A DNA stretch of 64,000 nt from Symbiodinium sp. CCMP2592. Taxonomy: Eukaryota; Sar; Dinophyceae; Suessiales; Symbiodiniaceae. The stretch covers positions 344,608-408,607 of the forward strand of contig CAJNDT010000990.1 of the NCBI GenBank assembly GCA_905221615.1, written 5' to 3'. Below, in pieces: positions 1-12,175 of this stretch. Below the pieces are notes generated by a model that was not told the DNA's origin, ran no database searches, and saw only the letters and a list, made by a program, of their open reading frames with translations. The position numbers and the translations under genes were made by a program. The stretch's first letter is position 1. Every line of letters starts with the position of its first letter.

Positions 1-598
1 TAAGCTAACCCTAAACCCTCAACCCCAGCTCCGTCACAAGAACACGGCAGGGGCCTCCCAGCGGATGGTCCCTTCGAATTGCCGAGCCTCCAGACCTCAG
101 TGGGCACGGGTCGTGGCATCTTCTGAAGGTTTAGATCACCCTTGTCCTTTTAGAAACAATAGACAGAGCCCTATACCTATATCCCTTAGTAGGAATTATT
201 TCAGAAGGTCTACTAGCCGGTCTGTTTATTCTTTTGGGGGAACCATGAAAAAGGACAAGGCTGGTTTAGATTCAATGGTTGTTTCGGGTTTTAAGGGTTT
301 CAGGATCTTTATTGGGTTTCTATAGGGGTTTAGGGTCTTTGACTTAGTGTTTACAAGGGCTTGCAAGGTTCTGGGTCTAGGCTGCAGGATGACTTGGGTT
401 TGGAGTTTCAGTTTCGGGTTGGGCTTGAGTTGTTGTGTGATGCCGTGCTGCAGCGCTACAAATCAGGCACGAACGTGTCATGCGGTCCGTCGGTGTGCTC
501 TGCGAGGTGTAGCAATGGCCTGACCGTCGTGGGCCATCCCACACACTCCACCCCACGCCGTCTGCCGCTGCCAAACCACCGAACCTTTTGATATTGAA
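1..598. other. Non-coding, degenerate TTTAGGG-like stretches
   Basis: No convincing gene. Short open frames occur but lack recognisable domains. Degenerate TTTAGGG-type tracts are visible near 225-425. The stretch ends where the CCCTAAA array begins, so the array is not at the physical end of this window. Confidence 0.5.
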
Positions 599-1461
599 GC
601 CTAAACCCTAAGCCCTAAACCCTAAACTCCTAAACCCTAAGCCCTAAACCCTAAACTCCTAAACCCTAAGCCCCTAAACCCTAAACTCCTAAACCCTAAG
701 CCCCTAAACCCTAAACTCCTAAACCCTAAGCCCCTAAACCCTAAACTCCTAAACCCTAAAACCCTAAACTCCTAAACCCTAAGCCCCTAAACCCTAAACT
801 CCTAACCCTAAGCCCCTAAACCCTAAACCTAAACCTAAACCCTAAACTCCAAACCCTAAAACCCTAAACCCTAAACCCTAAAGCCCCCTAAAACCTAAAC
901 TCCTAAACCCTAAGCCCCTAAACCCTAAAAATCCTAAACCTAAGCCCTAAACCCTAAAACTCCTAAACCCTAAGCCCCTAAACCCTAAACTCCTAAACCC
1001 TAAGCCCCTAAACCCTAAACTCCTAAACCCCCCTAACCCTAAACCTAAACCCTAAGCCCTAAACCTAAACTCCTAAACCCTAAACCCTAAAACCCTAAAC
1101 TCCTAAACCCTAAGCCCCCTAAACTCCTAAACTCCCCTAAACCCTAAACCCTAAGCCCTAAACCCTAAACTCCTAAACTCCTAAGCCCCTAAACCCTAAA
1201 CTCCTAAACCCTAAGCCCCTAAACCCTAAACTCCTAAACCCTAAACCCTAAACTCCTAAACCCTAAGCCCCTAAACCCTAAACTCCTAAAACCCTAAGCC
1301 CCTAAACCCTAAACTCCTAAACCCTAAGCCCCTAAACCCTAAACTCCTAAACCCTAAGCCCCTAAACCCTAAACTCCTAAACCCTAAGCCCCTAAACCCT
1401 AAACTCCTGAACCCTAAGCCCCTAAACCCTAAACTCCTAAACCCTAAGCCCCTAAACCCCT
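599..1461. repeat. Telomere-like CCCTAAA tandem array with 30-bp higher-order unit
   Basis: About 860 bp made almost entirely of CCCTAAA variants (CCCTAAA, CCCTAAG, CTCCTAAA, CCCCTAAA). From about 1290 to 1455 it settles into a 30-bp unit of four variant heptamers/octamers (ACCCTAAG, CCCCTAA, ACCCTAA, ACTCCTAA). The motif matches the plant/alveolate TTTAGGG telomere. The C-rich strand reads left to right, as expected at a left chromosome end, but about 600 bp of other sequence lies outside it. It is therefore subtelomeric or interstitial. Confidence 0.95.
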
Positions 1462-1599
1462 AATCACTGTCATCACGCCGGGCCCCTGGACCCCCTGCAA
1501 GGGGCCCCCTCTCGGGAATGTCCCATAGTCAATTGTTGTTGCTATGTGGATTCTTTTTGCCACGTAGGCACGAGAAAGAGTGGTTTGGATTTTCGAGTA

Positions 1600-1675
1600 A
1601 AGTAGGGGCCGTAATAGAATAGGGTTTTGGGGTATCTTATACTATATAATTATGATAAGGAGCCCCCAACATAGT
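1600..1675 (+). mobile_element. Hairpin element family L, copy 1 (partial)
   Basis: Contains the family-L core (GGCC.TAATA.AATAGGGTTTTGGGG, then an AT-rich ATACTATAT centre and GATAAGGAGCCCCC). The right end, with GGCCCCTATATTA, is missing. Confidence 0.6.
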
Positions 1676-1963
1676 GCACAACTTGTACATGTCCGGTTCC
1701 AACGCCGGCACACCACCGATTGGAATTGGCCCCGCTCCTGTGACGGCTTTCAACTCGTGACTCAGCACGTCCAGGGCGACCGCGAGCATTTGGACCGTGG
1801 GGTGGTCATCGAGGTAGGTGATGTCATGTGACACCGTGACCTTGCCCTTCTTGCCGCCAGTGGAAGCGGGGGCAGACACAGGAGCAGGACTCCAGGACGT
1901 TTGCTGGCGGCATAATGGGGCCAATGTGGCACTGCTAAAGGCCCTCACGTCTCCAAACTCCAC
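1676..1963 (-). other. Possible coding fragment, unrecognised
   Basis: A minus-strand open frame of up to 108 codons (1637-1963). Its part outside the adjacent hairpin element has balanced, protein-like composition, including a run reading SHDITYLDDHPTVQMLAVAL. There is no known motif. The last nine or so codons (1637-1675) come from the hairpin element, so the full frame is not a natural protein end. It could be an exon or decayed transposon gene, or chance. Confidence 0.2.
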
Positions 1964-3887
1964 TTGATCTTAAAATTGCGATGTGGCAGCACGCAGCTCT
2001 GAAAGTGGTCAAGTCAGGGACGCGGATTGTTATTACATTTTCGATTACTATTACTGTCTGGCACCTCGTGCAATGCACAAGAAACCTGAGACTGCAGCCA
2101 GTCTTCAGGTGCAGAAGACGGAAGATTCATGCAGCGATCCCGCATCCTGTAAACGACGTCGCAAAGAACCCTGGAGTGAGCCTAAACCCAAAGCCCTAGA
2201 CCCCTGAATCTAAGGAAACCGCGAAACTGTTTGACATCCTGAACCATGAACCTTCTGGGGGCCCAGACGCGCGGCGGTTGCGACACTGGGCTCCTTGCAA
2301 CTGCTGCGTTCTAAACATTAAAGAGTTTATGAGCTTTGGGCTCAGTGTTTGGGGTTTACATTTTGGTTTGGGCTCTTCGGGGTTACTAGTGCAGTTGCTG
2401 TGACTCTTGAGAACTGAGGACTTTGTTGCTTTGTGCACAGTTTGAATTTTTTGGGGGTGGTGCTAGCAAGAATGTAGAGTTCGAAAGATCTTCTACGCAT
2501 CTTGCGTTATCATGGTCTCTGATACCACGATATACCATCGAAACCCTATTCGAACGATTCAGGTCAGGACACTCAGCATGCTCATGCCCGAAACGCAAAC
2601 TCTAGGGAATAAACCTGAACCCCAAAGCCTGGATCCAAGGCCCGAAAACCCAACAAACGTAGTGCCTGCATTATAACTGAGCTATTCTCCGAATCCAACC
2701 TAGTCTTTCCTGATTTGCAGATTAACTATTCCCAATAAGTTCACTTTTCGTAACCCTAGACCGTCTGTGCTTGGATACCCGGGAGTCACACTGAGCTCCG
2801 AGCCAAACCTCTGAGGTGTGCGAGAAGTCCGACCACCTGTCGCCAACCTTTGGGTAATGTGGTTCAGGGCTCAGGGTTTAAGGTTGAGGGTTTAGGGTTG
2901 AAGGTTTGGGGTTGACGGTCTAGGGCTTGGGGTTGATAGTTTAAGGCAATTGGGCAGGTTTTAGGATACTAGTCATGGTGCACGGAAGGAGAGTATTTTC
3001 GCGAGAATATGGTAATCAGGTGTTTGAACCCTTACAGTAAGGTGGGGTCGGGCAGGGGCAGGCAGGGTGGCGTAGCGTTTTAGAAATATTCGGGCTTACG
3101 GCTTACGCAAGTTGTGCAAGCTGCAAGGCTTGTGTGTTTGCGGGCATGGTCTCAAGGTTTGGTGGTCTAGGTAGCCACAGAGTTGTTGTGGAATTCTCGA
3201 TGGGGTTGGGCGTTGAATCTTGATTTTGATGATGTTTGTTGAACTAGGGATGCAGGCTGCAGGGATTGGGGATGAGTGTTTGGAGCCGAGGTTTTGGAGG
3301 TGTTGTTTCAGGCCTCTGCGCCTTACAGGTACTGGCTCGTGAGTTAAGGTGTTCAGAACTTTAAGGCTCAGGGCTCGTGAGATATAGGCCTAGAACTTAG
3401 TGGTGTAGTGGGGACTTTAGGGCTTTACGGCTAAGGATTTTGGGCTTCAGGGTTTGGGGTTGTGTAGGGTTTAGGGCGTTTAGAAGCTTTATGGTCTGAA
3501 GAGTCTTAAGAGTCTTAAGTTTAAGGATCTTGTTTAACCGCCTGTTTTCGAACTGTGGCATTGCACGGATTTTGGGTTTAGGCCACGCTTAGGTTTGAAG
3601 GCTAGATAGAAGTAATGCTGAGACGGTCTGATGGATCAAGAACGAGACCAAAAGCCTCTCCAACACACGCGACCTCCCAACAAGCTCCCTCCTCCGAACC
3701 TTAGAAACACAAACCCAAACATCAAAATCTCCAACAATCCGATATACGAAACTAAATACCGATTCCCCGAAATCTGTGATTAAACATGGGTTTTAGGGTC
3801 TCTGGCATTACAACCCGAAGCTGTAAAACCGGCAGAAAACTCATAACGGCTACTACAAGCAGTATACGGGCTACAGTAGGGGTTAGA
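1964..3887. other. Non-coding DNA with degenerate TTTAGGG tracts
   Basis: No gene supported. Degenerate GGGTTTAGGGTT-like tracts run at about 2865-2950 and 3400-3600. The small overlapping open frames on both strands at 2200-2600 show no protein-like signal. Confidence 0.5.
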
Positions 3888-3979
3888 CCCAGACCTTCCA
3901 AAATCCCTTAAGGAATATACCTTAAATTATAATGGGATCCCAAATATGAATTTAATTAAGGGATTTTGGAAGGTCTGGG
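3888..3979. repeat. Hairpin element, singleton X
   Basis: A 23-bp arm at 3888-3910 (CCCAGACCTTCCAAAATCCC and on) is matched by its reverse complement at 3957-3979, around a 46-bp AT-rich loop. No other copy in the window. Confidence 0.85.
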
Positions 3980-4590
3980 GACCAAAAGGGTTACCACAAG
4001 CGCTCCGGTACGTCTGGCCTTGGTGGAGCAAGCCATCCAGTGCCGGCTGCGAGGGGCAAAGACGCGCGCTCTCCATCCCGAGCCTTTGAGGCTCAGGGCT
4101 TAAGGTGTTGGTTTTGGGTTTAGGGATGATCCTGAACCCTAAACCCTAAGGGTTCAGGGCCTATAGTTTTAGGGTGTAGGGATTACCCTAAACTAAACCC
4201 AAAAGGGTTTATAGGGTTTATGGCCATGTGCCAACTCGGTGGTTTTTAACGGATTTTGAGGGCTTTAGGGATCAGGGGCTGAAGGTCTTGGCTTCAGGGC
4301 TTTAGCCCCACAGCCCAACGGGAAAAGCATGATTTCGGGCGGCGCTTCCATGTGAAAGAAAGCATGACAAGGACTTGTTGTCGCCAAGAATTCAAGGTCG
4401 GTAGAGTTCTTGACAGATCCTCCGTTTTCGGCTGCACTGTATCTGGGTTTGGATGAAGGCCTTTTGCGGAGCTGCATCCTGGCGCCAAGCACAAGGGGAA
4501 CGGAATAGAATGTGCAAGCACATGAAAACCGGCTCAGGCAAGATACGCCTCTGTTTGCTACTCCACCTGGTACTACATTCGTGATGCTTA
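3980..4590. other. Non-coding, TTTAGGG-rich, small inverted repeat
   Basis: Degenerate TTTAGGG/CCCTAAA sequence at 4085-4300. It includes a short palindrome around 4131-4158 (CCTGAACCCTA against AAGGGTTCAGG). No gene supported. The minus-strand 200-codon frame starting downstream is driven by the neighbouring triplet repeat. Confidence 0.5.
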
Positions 4591-4959
4591 CGCTGTGTCT
4601 CACCATCATCACCATGGGCATGGCCATGCTGAGAGCAAGCAGGGGAGAACATGCTAAACACAGCCAGAACTCCAACACCACCGTCACCGGCACCGCCACC
4701 ACCATCACCACCATCGGCATCACCACCGCCATCGCCATCACCATCACTACCATGACACAACGAAGCCAGCGAGCACGACAACTACGACTGCTGCTGCTAT
4801 AAACTGCTATTGGCACAAACCCTTTACTTCCTCTGCCGACAGCGCTACTCCTACGATGGCAACTCAAAGCACCACTGTTGCTGCTACTACGACGACTACT
4901 ACTTCTACTAATTCCACTACCAATACCACTAGACTACCACTACCACTACCACTACCACC

Positions 4960-4996
<37 letters not shown>

Positions 4997-5015
4997 CTAC
5001 TCTACGACCTCTGCT
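4591..5015. repeat. Interrupted trinucleotide repeats (CAC/CAT, then ACT/ACG)
   Basis: CACCATCAC-type triplets run from about 4595 to 4755. CTACTA/ACTACC/ACGACG-type triplets run from about 4870 to 5015. Open frames on both strands through this stretch encode low-complexity Thr, Leu or Asp/Tyr runs and are products of the repeat. Confidence 0.85.
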
Positions 5016-5278
5016 GCACCACCAAGACTTCGGCCACCACTGAGACTCGCATTTACACGATGGGCCTGCAACTACGACTCCTTCGCACTCCTACGACTTA
5101 AGCAGGGCTGGAAGTACTGAAACCTGGTATTCAATGAGTCTTAACTCGTTGGGGCTTTTTCGACTCCGCTGGAGCATGCTGCCGAGAAGCAACAGGCTAC
5201 AGCTGCTTTGCCAAGCGACAACTTTGGTCGCGGCCCCTCGGAAGCTTTTGACGGGTTTGGGATTTAGGGCTAAGGTAT

Positions 5279-5380
5279 ACCTCTAGTCTCCATTGTAGCT
5301 TCTTTTTGGGGTTACCTTATAGGATCCTAATTATATATTTGGTTAAACCAAAAAAAGGAACTACAATGGAGACTATAGGT
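5279..5380. mobile_element. Hairpin element family B, copy 1
   Basis: Inverted arms ACCTCTAGTCTCCATTGTAG and its near complement ending CTACAATGGAGACTATAGGT. The loop carries GTTACCTTATAGGATCC, shared with the copies near 7.9, 20.9 and 26.7 kb. Confidence 0.8.
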
Positions 5381-5574
5381 AGGGCTTAAGTTCTGCATTT
5401 TGATGTTTGGCCAAAGGGTCCTGTCTGTCAGCATCCCCTGGGCCTTGAGACCTGAAAGCGGGGTCTAAGGCTGCGGTTTAGGGTTTAGGGTTTTGGGTTC
5501 AGGGTTTAGGGTTTAGGGCTAAGGCACTTGCGAGGACACAAAGATTTGAATGATTCCTATTGATGAACCCAGAG

Positions 5575-5662
5575 GGGGGTTTCCGAAAATAGGGGACCCT
5601 AATAAAATACCCTGAATAGTAGGATCCTTCTTTATAAGGACCCCAAGTTTTTGGAAACTCCC
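5575..5662. mobile_element. Hairpin element family A, copy 1
   Basis: Arms GGTTTCCGAAAATAGGGGAC and CCCCAAGTTTTTGGAAACTCC, with loop AGTAGGATCCTTCTTTATAAGG. Same design as copies at 24.1, 39.7, 41.8 and 51.0 kb. Confidence 0.8.
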
Positions 5663-6580
5663 ATATACGACCGTCAAGAGGCTCTCGTCCTTAGTCGACA
5701 ACACTTGGAGCCGTCTTCGAACCTTGGCAGCCCCCCCGTGGGACAAACCCGAAGCAAACAAACAAGTGGGCCAATCTTCAAACTCTGGATCCCACACCCA
5801 GACACCCCTGCACACTGAACCCCAGGTACCTACACTCATGAGCTCTGAAAGCCAAGTAGATCGAATGCCCCAAAACCTTGCCAGAAAAAATGAAAAGAAC
5901 ACTTTAGAGTAGCGAACCAGTACCCGGCCAAGTCTTAAACCCTCAAGCCTAAACCTAGGCTAGGCCAAGTGGCTCAAAGCTGCTGACCAACTTTCCGGAG
6001 ACAGATCTCCGTGACTTCCCAACTCGTCGAAGAGCTCCTACCAGGCCGAGGCTGCTAAACACAGCTTCTTGAAATTAGGATTTTAGGGTTTAGGGTTTAG
6101 AGTTTAAGGGTTTAGCGCCGAGTTTAGGGTTTTAGGGTTTACGGTTTAGAGTTTAAGGGTTTAGCGCCTAGGCCGCATTACGACTTAGGCATCTCTGGCT
6201 GAAACAAACTTGATGTGTAGCAGTAGTGTACTTCCCTGTATGGCAATGTACTACAATGCTGTGTGCCACACTGACGTGAATCGTTTTGCTGCGCCATGCC
6301 ATGTGACCACGGCTAAGCTCAAACCCGAAGACCCTGAACCCTAAACCCACTCTACGAAGCTTGGCATATTTGGACCCTTGCAACCAGCCATAGGACGGCC
6401 AGATCAAGTTTAGGGTCTCGAGTTGTGGTCCATTATGGGTCTGAAACCCTAAAACCCGGATGGGCGGACTGTACAGCCACAGATAATTCAATGTTAAGGC
6501 CCTAATTTGTTTCCCGCCAGGTACGTGCATGTGTGCACGCACGCATGTAGATATGTATTCATACTGGTACATATACATAT

Positions 6581-6583
<3 letters not shown>

Positions 6584-6613
<30 letters not shown>

Positions 6614-6745
6614 TACACACACACACACACACGCACATGCATGCATACATGCATACATATCTATGTACATATATATCCGTAGACCTACATCCCTGCTTAG
6701 TTTAAGTACATACCTGCACGGCACGTACATGTATGTCTGTATGTA
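6584..6745. repeat. Microsatellite (TA)n, (CA)n and CATA-type repeats
   Basis: A TA run (6586-6610) is followed by an AC run (6613-6632), then degenerate ATGCATACAT/GTACATGTATGT repeats. Open frames here encode only Tyr/Ile/Cys-rich repeats. Confidence 0.9.
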
Positions 6746-7860
6746 CATGCATACATTGGAGCCCTGTCCAAAGAGCCCATTCCGATGTCCACAAAACGAA
6801 TCCGAATGCTAGACACGGCCTGCGCACGCTCGGGGCAGGATCGCATCACCAGGTTCCACACACGCGGGTCCGGAGCAAGTTGCTGCCTCCATGGCAAGGA
6901 ATTCGAATGTAGCTCTAGGGTTGAGCGGGATTCCGTGATCCTGTCTAACGGTTAGTGGCGGCTAGGACTCAGAAGTATATTTATTTTTCTTCAGCATGCA
7001 TTTTTCTTCCTGGTGTAGCCGACATAAGTCGATGCAAATACATCATATCGAAGAACTGATTATTGTTAGAGCCGAAGCCCCAAAACTTCCTCTGTCAATC
7101 CAACTCAAGCGTCCACCTGCAACTGGGCCACTCCATGAGTCCCAAACCCTGTCGGAAAACAGCTCGTTCCGCTCAGGGCTACTTTGCCGGTTCATGGCTA
7201 GGTTTTACACGTGCGCTTATAAGTAGGGTGCCTAAACTTATAACCCATGTTGGGGGGACCGTAAAAAAACCCTTCGTACAGCTCCCCTTATGGACCCCTT
7301 TAAAGGAACCCTTTAAACCCTAAATCCAAAACCCCTAAACCCTATAAACCCCTACCATGAACCTCCAAGTAGTGGCCTGTGGCTGGGAGCTCTGGGTTCG
7401 TGTTTTGCTCTGCCCCCTTTTGAGGCAAAAGGGCTGAGCTCCCCTAAACTCTGAAGGGTTTATTTAGGGTGTAGGGCCGAGGGTTTTGGCGTTTAGGGTC
7501 CTTAACAGCCTACACAGAACCGTGTAGTCTAGACCCCTGACTTATCATAATTAGTGAAAGGAATCCGAAGGCACTGGCAGCAAGATTGATCAAGCGCCTA
7601 CATTAATACTATTCCTTTACGCTGCCCATGTATTTAAAGTAGAAGACCTAGCAAACCCCAGTTCTTAAGTTAAAGGCCCCCGTAACAAAGCCTAGAAAGC
7701 CCATGCAACAAGAAAGAACAATACGAAACCCTCATCAGGAACCTCTAAAACCCTAGAGCACACCGACAGAACCCACTACAAACCGTGCAGAGCTCCCATA
7801 AACCGTTAACTTCCCCAGCCCAAAGTGGTGAGCCTCTTCTCTATAGTTTTGAATTTAGGG

Positions 7861-7958
7861 TTTACCCAAAGGCCCCAAAGTAGTTCCTTTTTGGGGTTCA
7901 TATATAGAATCTTATAAGGTAATCCCAAAAATGAACTACTTTGGGGCCTTTGGGTAAA
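7861..7958. mobile_element. Hairpin element family B, copy 2
   Basis: Arms TTTACCCAAAGGCCCCAAAG and CTTTGGGGCCTTTGGGTAAA, continuing into AGTAGTTCCTTTTTGGG against its complement. The loop is the reverse complement of the loop at 26,739, so the two copies lie in opposite orientation. This explains why unrelated open frames at both places encode the same SFLGLPY.ILYMNPKKEL peptide. Confidence 0.92.
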
Positions 7959-7999
7959 AAAGTGCAAGCTGCCCTTGACCCAGAGCCGCCACCCCAAAA

Positions 8000-10030
8000 C
8001 CTGAGCCTCAAATCCCCCCAAAAACCATCAAACCCCCCATACGGCACTCTTATAGAACCCTTGAAGAAAACCCTTATCGTATAGGACCTTTATAGAACCC
8101 TCAAAGGAACCCTAGTCGTAACCCGACCGGTGGGCCGAATCAAGAAGCAAATGCCTGCGGAATTCGCAGAGTACCTGCAGCGCTATCGGCCATGCCTTCC
8201 GGAGTCCGGAGCAGGGAGGCTTTGGGCTTTATGAGGGTCTTCTGGGTTTTACAGGGATTTTGGAAGAAGGTGTTGCCTGTGTTGACGGAGTTTGTGTACG
8301 GTGTAGAGCTCAGGGGGAAGGCCCTGTAAAACTTACAGCTTGAACCCTAAACGCCACAGTTTCGTTGCATTTCAGGCTCGGGGTATCCATTCATTCGGAA
8401 ACAGTCTTTAGATTCTGGTGGGGAACATCTAGAATCTACAATACAAGGGGCCCTGCTTTCAGGATATTGGGACCTGTAGACCATACATCACAACCCTTAC
8501 GAAACCCTGTAAAGCCCAATGGACAACCTGAAGCCCAGTAGAACCAGAATGAGCGCTTGGCTCACGGCGTGTTGGGTACGGGCCATGAAATCTCAAGGGT
8601 TTAGGGTTTACCTTAGGGTTTGGGGTTCAGGGCTTACCGCTAACACCGTTCTTTGCAAGGAGGCTGTCCTGAAGAGTTTATGCTCGGGTGGCAGGGTTGG
8701 GGTCTCGGCTTGTTTTGAGCAGTCAACCCAAGGACGTTCTGAATGCGCAACCTCCGAAAGGCAGGAACAGTCACGGGAGAAGCCCAAGCCCTAAATGCCA
8801 ACCCCCGAACGACCCGGTGCCCCTGTAGTAGTCGTTTCCCGCACCATGACACCCCAAACTCCAAGTTGATAACAACCCTCAAGATCCATGTGCTCATCTA
8901 CTAGATACTTTCGGAGTGGGGATGGACACTTTGCGACAAAAAATCATATACTAAATAAAGACAACCAGACAAACAAACAAATTAACATACACACAAACAT
9001 GTATATGTATATGTATAAATGCAGTTAACAGAACTAACAGATATTTATGTGTGTGAATCTGTATGTGTATATATATATATATGTATGTATATACATATGA
9101 CCCATGAAGCCATGAACAAGCCTGTGCAGCATCGCTCGTGTAGGCCACAGCACGCAAGGTCCGGCAATCCGCCTCGCAGCATCAGAGTATTACAAAACAT
9201 CATGGTGCGTTTTGGTAGAATAGTAGACTATAGTGCATTTTAACTCGATATAACAGACTATACTACACTATATAGTACATTATTGTACAAGATAGTGAAG
9301 CATATTAAGCAATGTATATATAATAGTACACTACATCTGAAGACCACGGAGCGAAAAATAACATTCTTTTTTGGGAGGTGGAGGGGGCTTTTGTGTACGT
9401 GCTTTGGGTTGAGGGGCTGAAGGAGTTCGGGGGGCGTAGGGCTGAGGTCTTCAAAGGTCTGGGAATAGCGGCTCCGGCATCCGGGGTCGGACTTAATTAA
9501 AGTAAGGTTTAGGGCTCAAGGGAAGGGTGTGTTCAACGACGTGAAGGTGAGGCTCCGGCTTCCTTCTTGGTCCGGGGGCTACAGTTACGGAAGATGAGGG
9601 TCTTGGCTTGAAGAGCTCGCGAATAGCAGTGTTGGGAAGAGGGACAGGTCTGGCCACAGGCTCCAGAGGCTGTGGGTGGATATGGGTAGTTGCTAAATCA
9701 TTTTTTGGTCCCAAACATAATACGGCAGCCCGAAAAAAAGAAAAGGACCCTTAAACCACGGACCCTAATTTAGATTGCTACTCATGTGATATTTGGAATG
9801 CTCAGGGCCACTTGACAGAGTTCAAGCTTGATCAGCAGGTTGTGGCAACTGCTTCTTCGGTACTGTCAGCTGTTAAGCCCTAAACCCCAAACCCTAAACC
9901 CTAATTCCTAAACCCTTAGCGCAAACCCTAAACACTAAGCCCGAAACCCAACCCCGAGAATCTCGGAGAACCTCCGTGGCATGCCGCGCCAAATGGAGTG
10001 ACAGCGCCCAGAAGTCGCGGCAGCCGTTGG
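8000..10030. other. Non-coding DNA, no gene supported
   Basis: Contains degenerate CCCTAAA/TTTAGGG tracts (8600-8640, 9880-9960), a TA/TGTA microsatellite at about 9000-9100, and an AT-rich ACTATA-type stretch at 9225-9340. Open frames are short and low-information. Confidence 0.45.
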
Positions 10031-10240
10031 CCTAATATAGGGGACTTGAAAATTAGAATAGGGTTCCTTTTTAAGGGGATTATAAGGGCTCCTTTAAGGG
10101 TCCTATAAGGGATCTATATAGGGGGCCCTAGTAACTAGACTAGGGTTTTGGTGTATAGAATATTAGTATACAATATTAGCGATAAGTCTAACAAGGAACC
10201 CCCAAAATAGTATTGGTAACTATTTGGGGCCCTATATTAG
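10031..10240. mobile_element. Hairpin element family L, composite copy 2
   Basis: Begins CCTAATATAGGGG and ends GGGGCCCTATATTAGG. The left-end motif is present twice (10,031-10,075 and 10,119-10,150), separated by a TTTAAGGG/GATCTATA segment also found near 21.1, 28.8 and 62.9 kb. It looks like a nested or internally duplicated element. Confidence 0.75.
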
Positions 10241-10713
10241 GGGGGGGTTGCTCGGGAGCTCTCTTAGCCATGGTTCAGCTTATTGATTTTCCTGCTTCCG
10301 ATTCAGCCGGTGTTAGCACATGCCTGAACCCTAAACCCGTAAAACCTAAACCCTCGAATCCTAAACCCTCAGCCCTTAAATCCTAAACCCTAAACCTTGC
10401 AGTAAACCCCATAAAGTTGGAAACCGGATGAAGGCCAAATAGTGCTGGGATTCCTTGCTCTTGGCTCTTAAGGATTGAAGCTATTGGGTTTCCAACTTTT
10501 AGGCTGTTCCCTCATCAGGTTCCTACATCAGGTTTAGAGATTAGGGTTTAGGGTTTAGAGCTTCAGGGGTTGAGGACTTCAGGACTTTAGGCTCGCAGCT
10601 TGAGGCCTTAGGCTTGGGTTTGACAGGGTTTTGACCGTTGGAGTGTTCTCACTGGTACTCTCAACACTAAACCCTGCATGGTGAACTGGGGCTGGAAGTG
10701 TTTACTTGCAGAA

Positions 10714-10800
10714 TACCAGTAGTAGTAGTCGTCGTCGTAGTAACAACGGTAACAATAATAGCAAGAGTAGTAATAACAACAATGTTACTACTAATGATGT
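10714..10800. repeat. Interrupted GTA/GTC/ACA triplet repeat
   Basis: Runs of AGTAGTAGTCGTCGTCGTAGT followed by AACAATAATAGCAAGAGTAGT. No coding signal. Confidence 0.8.
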
Positions 10801-11040
10801 CTAGTGTATGTGATTCGGTTACAGGTACCGGCCAGGTACGGGGAAATAGAAGTGAACAAATCACTGTCATAGTTCATGATCTCTGATCTCTCGAAGTTGC
10901 CAATGTAGACCCCGTATACGAACACTAGTATGCAACTCTCTTAGCCCTCGGCCCTAGGAGTCCTTTGCGAACCGCACTACACTACCGAGACATAAGCCAA
11001 ATGAATGTAAACAGGCCGTGAGATCCAAGGCCAAGAACTT

Positions 11041-11142
11041 AAAGGGAACTCCAGAAAGTTGGAATATGGATCAATGGTAGGATCCCCTAAAATTTACCTT
11101 AAAGGGGTTAGGATAATCATATTCCAACTTTCTGGCTTCTAC
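11041..11142 (+). mobile_element. Hairpin element family I, copy 1
   Basis: Arms CCAGAAAGTTGGAATATG and CATATTCCAACTTTCTGG (11,051-11,135). Flanks AAAGGGAACT on the left and CTTCTACTG on the right recur, swapped and complemented, around the copy at 49.8 kb. The flanks therefore belong to the element, and the two copies are inverted relative to each other. Confidence 0.88.
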
Positions 11143-11419
11143 TGTATATTTGGGCATCAGAGTCCGGGGCTTGGTAGGATGAAGGGGTTGTTGAGTTGAG
11201 GGTCTCGTTTTTGGAGGCATTGAACAATCTCAATGTGAGAGCACCTGACCCCAGGCATGCTTCTTAACAATATAACCGAGCTTTCAAGATTCCAAGCACA
11301 TAGCCACCGGTTGTTTTTCTGACGATATGGAGGCGTGTTCGGGAACTGTTACGGCCTCCAATCGGCAGATCGCCGACAGGAATCGTCGACACGGACAAGC
11401 TCCAAACTGGTTTTTGCCA

Positions 11420-11595
11420 GTTGCTCGTAGCATAACAAACCCTAAACCCTAAACCCCTAAACCCTAAACCCTAAACCCTAAACTAGAAGTACCTCAAAAC
11501 TGGCTATCGCCAGATGCAGACGGGCATGCAGATGCTCGCCGGACCCAACGGACAAATTGTTTAGGGTTTAGGGTTTAGGGTTTAGGGTTTACACG
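11420..11595. repeat. Opposed CCCTAAA and TTTAGGG tracts
   Basis: CCCTAAA repeats at 11,439-11,485 face TTTAGGG repeats at 11,560-11,592. Together they form a telomere-motif inverted repeat with about 75 bp between. Confidence 0.85.
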
Positions 11596-11749
11596 GATAC
11601 AGGTACTGGCACTGCCAAATATCAGGTTTATCCCTGTCAGGTTGGAATATTGTGACCGTTTTGCTCTTGCTATCATTCCGGTTGTGTTTGCGATGAGTCT
11701 CAGTACAGGCTGTGACCATTTCTGTTTTTGCCAGTGGTGGAAGGACGAG

Positions 11750-11860
11750 TTGATGGTGGTGGTGGTGGTGGCGGCGGCGGCGGTGCTGCTGGTGGGTGGT
11801 GGTGGGAGTAGCCCGGGTGGCAGGGGTGGGTTTTGTGATTGTGGCGGTGGTGGTTGCAGC
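11750..11860. repeat. GGT/GGC triplet-rich tract
   Basis: G-rich run of GGTGGT, GGCGGC and GGTGGTGGGAG repeats. Translations are poly-Val or poly-Gly on one strand and His/Arg-rich on the other, so they are low-complexity artefacts. Confidence 0.8.
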
Positions 11861-12077
11861 TAAGGTGAACCTCTTGTTGTCATTACGGGTGCTACTTATC
11901 ACAGGCCGTAGCGTCTTTACAACACTTGCTCCTTTGTCTGGAGTGGTTCCTTCCTTGTCTAGCAGCTACAGCACCGACTTCCGTTCGAAGCAATGTCTTT
12001 TCAATAATACTTCTGTCTGCTCATAGGTGCACGCCATAACACTCTTACTTTCGACTCAATTGACTCGGACGTGGCTG

Positions 12078-12175
12078 TTACGGCTGCGACGACGACTACG
12101 ACTACGAGCTCGGCTACGCCTACCACTACCACTACGACTATTGCTACTAACTACTACTACGACGACTACTGCCAT
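12078..12175. repeat. ACG/ACT triplet repeat
   Basis: Interrupted CGACGACTACGACTAC and CCACTACCACTACGAC repeats. The plus-strand open frame that begins here is Thr-rich because of the repeat. Confidence 0.75.

Noticed and set aside
599-1461. Active chromosome end
   Set aside because: Repeats are degenerate and higher-order, and about 600 bp of non-telomeric sequence lies outside.
4265-5120. Overlapping frames including a 200-codon minus-strand one
   Set aside because: Dominated by His/Met/Val/Thr runs from CAC/CAT/ACT triplets.
7806-8021. A shared SFLGLPY.ILYMNPKKEL peptide in frames at 7.8 and 26.7 kb, as a possible protein family
   Set aside because: The peptide comes from reading through both arms of family B hairpins; it is repeat sequence.
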